In this document: piece after piece, positions 57,330-64,000 of the stretch
Layout of the letters: each line of letters opens with the position of its first letter
Numbering within the stretch: the stretch's first letter is position 1
From: Thermosynechococcus sp. CL-1
GTDB lineage: Bacteria; Cyanobacteriota; Cyanobacteriia; Thermosynechococcales; Thermosynechococcaceae
DNA: 64,000 bases
Reading direction: 5' to 3'
Assembly: GCF_008386235.1 (NCBI RefSeq)
Contig: NZ_CP040671.1
Span: 1,118,001-1,182,000 of the forward strand
Made by a program: the position numbers and the translations under genes
Notes under the pieces: generated by a model
The model's database searches: none
Told to the model about the DNA's origin: nothing
What the model saw: only the letters and a program-made list of their open reading frames with translations

Positions 57330-59468
57330 CTAAGTAGCATGAATCTGCGCCAACAGGGCATCCACCTGCTCAATACTCAGGGGTTGCGAGAAATAATAGC
57401 CCTGGGCATAGTCACAGCCCAGTTCCCGCAGTCGCGTCACTTGATAGGGATGCTCCACCCCTTCAGCAATCACTTCGAGTTCTAATCCCTTGGCAAGGCT
57501 GACAATGGCATCAATCACAAGGGGTTTTTGCGCGGTTTCAGTGATCAGCTTCACAAAGCTGCGATCTATTTTGAGGATGTCGATGGGAAGATTGGTCAAG
57601 TAGCACAGGGAAGAATAACCCGTGCCAAAGTCATCGAGGCTGAGCTTGATGTCTTGAGCCTTGAGTTTAAGTAAGATGTCGCGCACCTGATCGGGCTGAT
57701 CAATGCCTACACTTTCGGTCATTTCGAGGTGCAGGCAATGGGGGGGAATCTGGGTCTGTTCTAGGGCCGCCAACACCTGTTCGGCTAGGGCAGGGTGCAT
57801 CAGTTGCCGATTCGATAAATTCACATTCACAGACAACTGACACTGGGGAAATTGCTCGTGCCAGTGCTGAAGATCGCGGCAAGCCCGCCAGATCACCCAA
57901 TCGCCAATGGGCAAAATGAGTCCCGTTTCCTCAGCAAGGGGAATGAAGCGATCGGGCAGTAATAAACCTTGGGTGGGATGTTGCCAGCGAATCAGGGCTT
58001 CAAAACCGTAGAGACGATTATCACTAAGACGATAGATGGGCTGATAAAAGAGGGTAAATTCATCCCGCTCAATAGCTTGGCGCAAGCCGACTTCAAGAGA
58101 AAGGCGATCGCGCGCCATCAAATGCATTTCTTCACTAAAGACTTGATAGCGATTGCCCCCCGCCAACTTGGCACGATACATGGCAATATCGGCATTGCGC
58201 AAGTAGTTTTCTGCTTTTTCAATGTGGGGCGATCGCGTGGCCACGCCGATACTCACCCGCAGCGTAATTGGTTGATCTTTGACCATAAAGGGTTTATCGA
58301 GTTCACAGCGAATGCGATCGCACACCCCCAAAGCATCGTTGTTGTCACGAATATCATCCAGCAAAATCACAAACTCATCGCTGCCAATGCGAGCAACCGT
58401 GTCATCGGGGCGGACAATGCGGCTGAGGCGATTGGCCAACTCAATCAAAATCAAGTCACCACAAGTGTGGCCAAGGCTGTCGTTAATGACCTTGAACCGA
58501 TCAATGTCAATGAACAAAATGGCAAATTTATAGTCGGGACGACGCCGACCATGGCGAGCCGCCTGTTCAATGCGATCAAAAAGCAGCGTGCGATTGGCTA
58601 ACCCCGTCAGCGAGTCATGGAGGGCATCATGGAGCAACTGTGCCTCGGCAAGGCGATGTTCCGTCAAATCGGTCAGAGAACCCGCAACCCGCGTGGCATT
58701 CCCGTAGGCATCCCGCAACACCAGCCCCCGTGCCAACGCCCAGCGATAAGAGCCATTGCAATGTTGAATGCGAAACTCTTGGTGGAAATGGGGGGTTTGG
58801 CCGCGCACATGGAGCATTAAATTCAATTTGACCCGCTCGACATCTTGGGGGTGTATCCGCTTGAGCCAATCGTCAATGTGGTTGCCAATTTCGTGATCCT
58901 GATAGCCGAGAATACTTTTCCAGCGCGAGGAATAAAATGTCTCATTGGTCGTCAGATTCCAGTCCCAGATGCCATCATTGATGCCACGGGTGAGCAGTGC
59001 ATAGCGATCGCTGGTTTCCAGCAACGCTGCTTGGGTCAACTTTATATCGGTGATGTTGTAGCCGCAGATCAACCCTGCCCCATTGGGAAAGCGCACAAAG
59101 GCCCAGATCATCTCTAGGACTTGGCCATCCGCCCCATGGATAGGCACTTCTTGCCAACCGCTAGGAGTATGAACCATCCAATAACGAACTTGCCGCTGGG
59201 TCTCTGGATCGGGAAAACACTGGCTCAAAAAATCCCGCGAGAGCAAGTCCCCCGTATCCCAGCCCAACTGGGTCGTCACCTCTTGGTTAATGGAGTAAAT
59301 CTGCCCTTCATTGTCATAGAACAGGATCAGCAGAGGTAAACGGGCACAAACACTCCGCAGCAGCTCATAGGGATCCGCGCTTGCTGGAAAATCAAAACCA
59401 TAGCCCGCCTGCCCACCCATGATTGGATGACCAAATTGAGGAAATAAAAAGGAGGAATTGTGCTCCAT
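57330..59468 (-). CDS. PAS-PAS-GGDEF-EAL cyclic-di-GMP enzyme
   Basis: The 712-residue protein has two PAS domains (about residues 30-150 and 160-280), then GGDEF and EAL domains. The GGDEF signature is IGSDEF (Gly to Ser at the second position), so cyclase activity is uncertain. The EAL part keeps EALIRWQ, EMTESVGID, DDFGTGYSS, KIDRSF and EGVEH, and so is probably active. It is predicted to be soluble, so the PAS domains sense an intracellular cue. The frame is intact from the ATG at 59468. No c-di-GMP effector is adjacent. Confidence 0.92.
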   Translation of the reverse strand: MEHNSSFLFPQFGHPIMGGQAGYGFDFPASADPYELLRSVCARLPLLILFYDNEGQIYSINQEVTTQLGWDTGDLLSRDFLSQCFPDPETQRQVRYWMVHTPSGWQEVPIHGADGQVLEMIWAFVRFPNGAGLICGYNITDIKLTQAALLETSDRYALLTRGINDGIWDWNLTTNETFYSSRWKSILGYQDHEIGNHIDDWLKRIHPQDVERVKLNLMLHVRGQTPHFHQEFRIQHCNGSYRWALARGLVLRDAYGNATRVAGSLTDLTEHRLAEAQLLHDALHDSLTGLANRTLLFDRIEQAARHGRRRPDYKFAILFIDIDRFKVINDSLGHTCGDLILIELANRLSRIVRPDDTVARIGSDEFVILLDDIRDNNDALGVCDRIRCELDKPFMVKDQPITLRVSIGVATRSPHIEKAENYLRNADIAMYRAKLAGGNRYQVFSEEMHLMARDRLSLEVGLRQAIERDEFTLFYQPIYRLSDNRLYGFEALIRWQHPTQGLLLPDRFIPLAEETGLILPIGDWVIWRACRDLQHWHEQFPQCQLSVNVNLSNRQLMHPALAEQVLAALEQTQIPPHCLHLEMTESVGIDQPDQVRDILLKLKAQDIKLSLDDFGTGYSSLCYLTNLPIDILKIDRSFVKLITETAQKPLVIDAIVSLAKGLELEVIAEGVEHPYQVTRLRELGCDYAQGYYFSQPLSIEQVDALLAQIHAT

Positions 59469-59607
59469 GATCCTATCCTAGCTTTGGCGTTTGGGAAATA
59501 ACAGCTGGAACCAGCCAATGGCACTAGAAAGACCCCTTCCCTTTGGAGCCTCTTGCGACATTTTCCTTGCCAACCCCGCAGATTTTTGTATTTTCTAACC
59601 TAAGGGC

Positions 59608-59931
59608 CTAAGCAGTAACTGATTGTTGCCCCACCTCTGGTGAGAGGTATTTTAGTCCCAAAATCCAGAAAATTTGCCCCACAATTGCCTCACATTGCTC
59701 AGCAGACAGCAGCTCTTTTTTCTGGTGCAGAAGAATCAGCCGACTCAACTGTTCGGTGGCGGTTGCCAACTCCTCAGCCTCGGGATAAAGACTCTCCAGT
59801 ACAGCGCCCAGATCCACTTCTGCCGTAGCCACCTGTGCTGCCCCTTCAGCAATCACAGGCTTGAGCATTGGTTCATATTGGCGCAGTAGACGCCGTAGGT
59901 AATAAACTTGGGAAATGGATAGGTCTACCAT
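59608..59931 (-). CDS. Hypothetical helical protein (107 aa)
   Basis: The soluble all-helical protein of 107 residues (VDLSISQVYYLRRLLRQYEP ... LLSAEQCEAIVGQIFWILGL) has no recognised family. Its start codon lies inside a 30-bp tandem duplication, described separately. No ribosome site is seen upstream. It stands alone between a GGDEF-EAL gene and a small membrane protein gene. Confidence 0.6.
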   Translation of the reverse strand: MVDLSISQVYYLRRLLRQYEPMLKPVIAEGAAQVATAEVDLGAVLESLYPEAEELATATEQLSRLILLHQKKELLSAEQCEAIVGQIFWILGLKYLSPEVGQQSVTA

Positions 59932-59978
59932 AATTACTTAGCGCTTGCATAGGTCTACCATAATTACTTAGCGCTTGC
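59919..59978. repeat. 30-bp perfect tandem duplication spanning a start codon
   Basis: The 30-bp unit beginning ATAGGTCTACCATAATTACT and ending AGCGCTTGC is repeated exactly at 59919-59948 and 59949-59978. On the minus strand the unit contains the ATG and first codons of the downstream protein. The second copy therefore creates an extra ATG (59961) that opens a 7-codon frame (MVDLCKR, then TAA) just before the gene's own start. Confidence 0.9.
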
Positions 59979-60270
59979 TTTGCCAAGGGAACAATAAGAA
60001 AAATTTTGGCTTCATTCAAAACCTACCACGCGCTTCGGGGAAAAGGGGTTACTTAGGCTACACTATCCTAGGGAATGTTCTAAATTTTTCTTTAATTTCT
60101 TGCTGCTTTTTTATTGATTAGACTCGTCCTTTGCTCTTATCTTTACAATTCATTAACATTTTTGTTCTAGTCAATCCCTAGGGTCTCCAAGGCTCTTTGC
60201 GGCCATTGAGGGGTCGTTGCAACGAAACTCTTTTCAGAACGATAACGGCAAGGCGGTTGGTTTTTTCAGC
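59979..60270. other. Gene-free intergenic region, 292 bp beyond the duplication
   Basis: It is AT-rich around 60080-60170, consistent with a promoter, and contains the palindrome TCGTTGCAACGA at 60214-60225. No protein or structural RNA was recognised in it. Confidence 0.5.
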
Positions 60271-60402
60271 CTAGTGCCCAAAAAAGCCCACAATCACCAG
60301 CGGAATAAAGAGGCTCAGGGCAACAATGAGGAGTAAATTTTCTGGCTCGACGTTAATGATCGTGGGTTGATTACGTTTCTTTTGGGGGTTTGGATCGGTC
60401 AT
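60271..60402 (-). CDS. Small single-helix membrane protein (43 aa)
   Basis: From ATG 60402 to TAG at 60271-60273, the 43 residues have a polar, basic N-terminus (MTDPNPQKKRNQP), then TIINVEPENLLLIVALSLFI and PLVIVGFFGH, a single hydrophobic helix with a GFFGH end. It resembles the short subunits of photosynthetic or NDH complexes in shape, but I cannot match it to a known one. It is divergent from nrdR, 119 bases away. Confidence 0.65.
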   Translation of the reverse strand: MTDPNPQKKRNQPTIINVEPENLLLIVALSLFIPLVIVGFFGH

Positions 60403-60521
60403 GGCAGGATACCCGATGGATACCCCTAGCCTAACAAACGCTGTCGCAGCTCTTGCGAATGTTAATCGCTCGAAAGAATCGGCTATGATACTCTCAGGTG
60501 CCTAAATAAGCGGGGATCCCT

Positions 60522-61010
60522 ATGCAGTGTCCCTATTGCCACCATACGGATAGTCGGGTTCTAGAGTCTCGATCGGCAGAGGGGGGGCAAAGTATTCGGC
60601 GGCGTCGAGAGTGCCTCCAATGTAGCCGTCGCTTCACCACCTATGAGCGGATTGAGTACGTTCCCATTACGGTCATTAAACGCAATGGCGATCGCGAGTC
60701 CTTTGATCGCTCCAAATTGCTACGGGGGATCATGACCGCCTGTGGCAAAACCAACATTCCCCAACAAAAAATTGAAGCCCTCGTAGATGATATTGAGGCG
60801 GATTTGCAGTTGCGATCGCGCCGCGAAGTCACTAGCGCCGAATTGGGGGAAGCGGCACTCCAGCGGCTGCGTCATCTTAGCGAAGTGGCCTATGTCCGTT
60901 TTGCCTCGGTCTATCGTCAGTTCCAAGGGATTAGTGATTTTGTTGCGGAATTAGCCCATCTCCAAGAGACCCCTGCCTCTCCAGAGTTGGTGACGCTCTC
61001 CCAGTCCTAG
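60522..61010 (+). CDS. nrdR: Transcriptional repressor NrdR
   Basis: The 162-residue protein has the zinc ribbon [15 protein letters not shown] ... [15 protein letters not shown], followed by an ATP-cone ([19 protein letters not shown]). NrdR senses dATP/ATP and represses ribonucleotide reductase genes, which are not in this window. It starts with GGGGA upstream. It shares its CTAG stop with the convergent DUF482 gene. Confidence 0.94.
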   Translation: MQCPYCHHTDSRVLESRSAEGGQSIRRRRECLQCSRRFTTYERIEYVPITVIKRNGDRESFDRSKLLRGIMTACGKTNIPQQKIEALVDDIEADLQLRSRREVTSAELGEAALQRLRHLSEVAYVRFASVYRQFQGISDFVAELAHLQETPASPELVTLSQS

Positions 61011-62203
61011 AGGGATTTCATGGGTAGATCGGCATTCATCGTGTCAATGAGCCGTTGCTCCTCATCATTGATCTGGGCAATGTAGTGGTCAAAAATTTGC
61101 GCTAAACGGGGTTCATAGAAGCGGTGCAGGCTGTAGTTGGGAGTGGCCGGAAAGCCTCGCCGTTTTTTATGGCGTCCGCCAGCACCGGGATCAAAGCGCT
61201 GAATGCCGTTGGCGATCGCCCATTCAATGGGTTCGTAGTAACAGGCATTGAAGTGCAGGCAATCAATCTCCTGGGCACTGCCCCAATAGCGACCGTAGAG
61301 ATTGGCTCCCTTGGTAATACAAAAGGACATGGCAATGGGACGCTGCGCGCCACTCCTAGGATAGGCAGCAAAAAGAACGACTCGATGGCGATAGCGATCG
61401 CTGAGGGCTTCAAAAAACTGCCGTGTTAGATACTTGCTGCCCCACCAGCCAAATTTGTCGCAGGTATCGGCATAGAAATCGTACATTTGGCGCAATAGGC
61501 TGCGGCTGACCTCATCCCCCCGATGAACCCGAAACGTGAGATCCGCTTGAGCCACGGCCTTGCGTTCGCGCTTGATGTTGCGGCGTTGATTGGCATTGAA
61601 GTCCGCGAGATAGTCGTCGAAGGTCTGATAGTTGCGATTTTGCCAGATGTAACTGTGGTGGAGCCACGCACGATAACCGTAGGCTTCGACAGCGGGCTGC
61701 CATTGGGGATCGACGTAGAGAAAGTGACAACTGGAAAAGCGGTGGCGCTGGCAGAGGCGATCAATTTCATGGAGCATCACTTTGGTCATTCTGACCTCAT
61801 CCACCCCCTCGGCCATGAGAAAGCGATAGCCCACCGCCGGCGTAAAGGGCGCCATCCCCAGCAGCTTCGGATAATAGCGAATGCCCAACCGCGCCGCCAG
61901 CTCTGCCCATTGGTGATCAAAGACAAATTCCCCTTGACTGTGGCCTTTGACATAGAGGGGAGCGGCAGCGACCAGTTCCCGCTGACCTTGGCGATCGCGC
62001 CAAACCAAGAGATGATGGGGGAGCCAACCGGTTTGCAGCGTTGCACTGCCAGAGGCTTCAATTTGGTGCAGCCATTCCCATTCAAAAAAAGGGGTCTCTA
62101 GGGGCAGAGCAAGGGCATCCCACTGGTCTTGGGGAACGCTGGCGATCGCATTCACCCACTGAATCGTTAGCTCCGGTGCCAGTGCCGCTGCAAACTCTGC
62201 CAT
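61007..62203 (-). CDS. GNAT-fold DUF482 (peptidoglycan-biosynthesis-like) protein
   Basis: The 398-residue protein belongs to the PF04339 group (GNAT fold, FemAB-related). It has [37 protein letters not shown], the central [27 protein letters not shown]-like segment and [18 protein letters not shown]. Members probably transfer amino-acyl or acyl groups; the acceptor here is not known. The reading is clean. Confidence 0.85.
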   Translation of the reverse strand: MAEFAAALAPELTIQWVNAIASVPQDQWDALALPLETPFFEWEWLHQIEASGSATLQTGWLPHHLLVWRDRQGQRELVAAAPLYVKGHSQGEFVFDHQWAELAARLGIRYYPKLLGMAPFTPAVGYRFLMAEGVDEVRMTKVMLHEIDRLCQRHRFSSCHFLYVDPQWQPAVEAYGYRAWLHHSYIWQNRNYQTFDDYLADFNANQRRNIKRERKAVAQADLTFRVHRGDEVSRSLLRQMYDFYADTCDKFGWWGSKYLTRQFFEALSDRYRHRVVLFAAYPRSGAQRPIAMSFCITKGANLYGRYWGSAQEIDCLHFNACYYEPIEWAIANGIQRFDPGAGGRHKKRRGFPATPNYSLHRFYEPRLAQIFDHYIAQINDEEQRLIDTMNADLPMKSL

Positions 62204-62247
62204 ACCCCTCAGGGAAACTGCGTCTCTGTTGTACTATAGCAAGTGCT

Positions 62248-63240
62248 TTAGATAAAGACACTGCCATCGGGCATTAATGCCTGCTCCAAGCAAGCCTCCA
62301 GCAACAGGGCACTACTGAGATCAGCACGCATTAGGTTGGCTTGACGTAAATTGGCACCCTTGAGATTCGTGCGGGCTAGGTAGGCATCAATGAGGCGAGC
62401 TTCTTGCAAATCCGCCCCGGTGAGATCCGTACGCCGCAAATCCGCCTTATTCAAAACCGCTTCCCGCAAGTTCACCCCTTGAGCTTGGGCATCATCAAGC
62501 CGCGCCTCGGAGAGAATCGCTTGACTTAAATCCGCTTGCGTGAGAATCGCTCCCCGCAGGTCTGCTTGAGCCAGCCGCGACTGCCGTAAGTTGCTTCCCA
62601 CCAGATTCGCCTCATAGAGAATGGCACGGGTGAGAATTGCCCCCTGAAGATTGGTATTTTCTAAATTCGCTTGGGTCAGGTTGGCGCCATTGAGGTTGGC
62701 CTCTTTAAGATGCGCCCCCTTGAGGTTCACCCGCGATAGATCTGCCCCTGCCAAATTCGTTCCTTGGAGATCTACCTGATGCAGATCTGCACCCACCAGA
62801 CTTGCCCCCTCCTGATAGTTCTCTTTGCGAAAGTTAGCACTGCGCAGACAGGAGCCAGCCAAAACCGTATGGCTTAAATTCACCTGTCGCAAGTCACTAC
62901 TCAGGAAGTTGCAGTCGCGAAAAACGGCCAATGTGAGATCTGCTCCCTGCAAATTGGCGCGATCAAAAACGCAACCATGACATTGGGCATCACGAAAATG
63001 GCTATCGTTAAAAACTGCTTGGGTAAAGTTGCATCCCTCCAAGCGGGCGCCCGTCAAGAGGGCATAGCTAAAGTCAGCACGACCAAAATGACAAAACTGG
63101 AAATGCACCCCCTGTAAACTGGTACCGCGCAGATCGATGCCAATCAAATCGGCACCCACGAGACTTACGCCCGCCAAATTCACACTTTGAAAATTGGTTT
63201 CGCCCTTGGCATAGCGAGCGAGCAACTCTTCAGCGTCCAT
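62248..63240 (-). CDS. Pentapeptide repeat protein
   Basis: The 330-residue protein starts MDAEELLARYAKGETNF, almost parallel to the other pentapeptide gene (VEPDALLKQYSVGDRDF at 54571). From about residue 20 to 320 it is made of A(D/N)LXX pentapeptides with some insertions (HFQFCHFGRADF, CHGCVFDRANLQGADL). It is predicted to form a beta-helix of unknown function. The shared N-terminal xLLxxYxxGxxxF head suggests the two genes are paralogues. Confidence 0.9.
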   Translation of the reverse strand: MDAEELLARYAKGETNFQSVNLAGVSLVGADLIGIDLRGTSLQGVHFQFCHFGRADFSYALLTGARLEGCNFTQAVFNDSHFRDAQCHGCVFDRANLQGADLTLAVFRDCNFLSSDLRQVNLSHTVLAGSCLRSANFRKENYQEGASLVGADLHQVDLQGTNLAGADLSRVNLKGAHLKEANLNGANLTQANLENTNLQGAILTRAILYEANLVGSNLRQSRLAQADLRGAILTQADLSQAILSEARLDDAQAQGVNLREAVLNKADLRRTDLTGADLQEARLIDAYLARTNLKGANLRQANLMRADLSSALLLEACLEQALMPDGSVFI

Positions 63241-63282
63241 GGCAATCTAACGTAGGGAGCAGTGCGCTAGGGATGTCTGTCC

Positions 63283-63534
63283 TTAACATTGCCAGCCACC
63301 GTGCTGAAGGCCGTAGTGTTCCAGAATCTCCTCACATCGTGCTTGGGCATCTCGGTCAAGCGTGGGGGGCACAGCCACGGCAATGCCTTCAATTTGACTG
63401 AGTTCGTAGTCAAAGCGGGAACAGGTTTGGGGCAACAGCCGCACAGAAACCCCATCGAGTAACTGCAAGTGGGCAGCCAGCTCACGATAGACCGCCAGTG
63501 GCATCCGCGGATTGTAGTACACCCGTTCACTCAT
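63283..63534 (-). CDS. Hypothetical small protein (83 aa)
   Basis: From the ATG MSERVYYNPRMPLAVYRELAA it has 83 residues, and a frame to 63579 gives an N-terminal extension inside pedR. It includes LLPQTCSRFDYELSQIEGIAV and DAQARCEEILEHYGL. I recognise no family. It overlaps the 3' end of the PedR-like gene by 8 bases and is probably cotranscribed with it. Confidence 0.6.
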   Translation of the reverse strand: MSERVYYNPRMPLAVYRELAAHLQLLDGVSVRLLPQTCSRFDYELSQIEGIAVAVPPTLDRDAQARCEEILEHYGLQHGGWQC

Positions 63535-63808
63535 GGGGCTGGGTTGGGGGAGTGGGTAAGGCACAACAATTGACATCATTCAAGCAAACTTTACCCCAGG
63601 CTAAAGCCCAGCGCACAAGTGCCACACGATTTTCTGATTTTGTTTTCATCAGAATATTACTGATATGGTTATCTACCGTACGCTTGCTGATGTCTAGTTT
63701 GGCGGCAATGTCTTGGTTGGTTAGCCCCGCCGCCACAAGCTCCAACACCTGTAGCTCACGCTCCGACAGCAGTGAATACTCCAACCGATCGTCTTGCGGT
63801 ATAGACAT
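63527..63808 (-). CDS. PedR-like LuxR-family regulator
   Basis: The protein has 93 residues from the ATG MSIPQDDRLEYSLLSEREL; the frame extends to 63910 but would overlap the divergent gene. It is an almost bare LuxR helix-turn-helix: LSERELQVLELVAAGLTNQ, DIAAKLDISKRTVDNHISN and LMKTKSENRVALVRWALAWG. It carries no receiver domain. Cys75, Cys81 and Cys82 (VCLNDVNCC) follow. PedR in Synechocystis is a similarly small LuxR regulator that is controlled by thioredoxin through a cysteine. The match to PedR is remembered, not searched. Confidence 0.75.
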   Translation of the reverse strand: MSIPQDDRLEYSLLSERELQVLELVAAGLTNQDIAAKLDISKRTVDNHISNILMKTKSENRVALVRWALAWGKVCLNDVNCCALPTPPTQPHE

Positions 63809-63851
63809 CCCTAAATCCGTATAATTACTTAGACCCTTATATTCATTGTAG

Positions 63852-64000
63852 TTGACGATTTCTCTCCTTGCTGCTCTTTTAGCCCAAAACCACACGATTC
63901 CCTTACACACGCCCGGCCATCAACGGGGTCGAGGCATGGAGCCGCTGTTGCGTGCCCTTTGGGGAATGGCCTTAGCCCAAGATTTAAGTGAGTTGCCCGG
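63852..64000 (+). CDS. Orn/Lys/Arg decarboxylase-type protein, N-terminal fragment
   Basis: The frame runs off the right edge. Starting at TTG 63852 it reads LTISLLAALLAQNHTIPLHT, then PGHQRGRG, MEPLLRALWGMALAQDLSEL and P. The HTPGHQRGRG segment followed by DLSELPG is the N-terminal hallmark of PLP-dependent Orn/Lys/Arg decarboxylases (group III). The start is uncertain; a later ATG at 63936 would remove the HTPGH motif. It is divergent from the PedR-like gene with only 43 bases between the two starts. Confidence 0.72.
   Translation, partial: MTISLLAALLAQNHTIPLHTPGHQRGRGMEPLLRALWGMALAQDLSELP

Noticed and set aside
61523-62101. 192-residue plus-strand frame opposite the DUF482 gene
   Set aside because: It is antisense to a well-supported protein. 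Its composition is that of a shadow and it has no recognisable domain or upstream ribosome site.

Overview
The window reads as chromosome of a unicellular, probably thermophilic cyanobacterium of the Thermosynechococcus type. The basis is gene content (NtcA, Gun4, a PedR-like regulator, a carboxysome shell protein, a Psb35-like photosystem II protein, FO synthase CofH, a DICT-domain kinase, DUF3285), dense packing on both strands, and the very frequent palindrome GCGATCGC (HIP1). No rRNA, tRNA, CRISPR array, prophage or intact insertion sequence was recognised. The genus is inferred from remembered protein similarity, not from a search. Layout: 1-5.3 kb has the end of a PAS protein, glycolate dehydrogenase subunits glcE-glcF, two small unknown genes and a UbiB/ABC1 kinase. 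5.7-13.2 kb has a DICT-GAF histidine kinase, scpA, an inositol-phosphatase-like gene, a ferredoxin, a DUF1269 protein, a solenoid-repeat membrane protein and a delta-9-type desaturase. 13.2-13.85 kb is gene-free and palindrome-rich, and one edge resembles an IS200/IS605 (TnpB) end. 13.85-23.5 kb has a GH63-type glucosidase, ntcA, an ABC exporter translationally coupled to a Psb35-like gene, a DUF512 radical-SAM protein and hemC. 23.5-29.7 kb has a 1420-residue secreted haemagglutinin-like protein ending in a caspase-like CHAT domain, next to a PP2C phosphatase with a kinase-like N-terminus. 29.8-45.2 kb is mostly housekeeping: accD, rseP (frameshifted here), nth, gloB, a TPR serine protease, rodA, ybeY, dgkA, ychF and glnA with a consensus NtcA promoter. 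45.3-57.3 kb has two GT4 glycosyltransferases, a livH-type permease, rfaE2, gun4, a broken sulfotransferase-like gene, a single BMC-domain protein, cofH, DUF3352, a pentapeptide protein, leuB and a YqhA protein. 57.3-64 kb has a PAS-GGDEF-EAL protein, small unknown genes, nrdR, a DUF482 acyltransferase-like protein, a second pentapeptide protein, a PedR-like regulator and the start of an Orn/Lys/Arg decarboxylase. Functional links: nitrogen control is represented by ntcA and its textbook target glnA. Tetrapyrrole synthesis is represented by hemC and gun4, photorespiratory glycolate oxidation by glcE-glcF, lipid metabolism by accD and the desaturase, and cell shape or wall by rodA and dgkA. The less ordinary observations are the CHAT/haemagglutinin fusion beside a kinase-like/PP2C protein, the solitary TnpB-like structured end, two damaged genes (rseP with one indel; the sulfotransferase-like gene with a frameshift and a nonsense change), a 30-bp tandem duplication across a start codon, and six convergent gene pairs whose stop codons share the same four bases.
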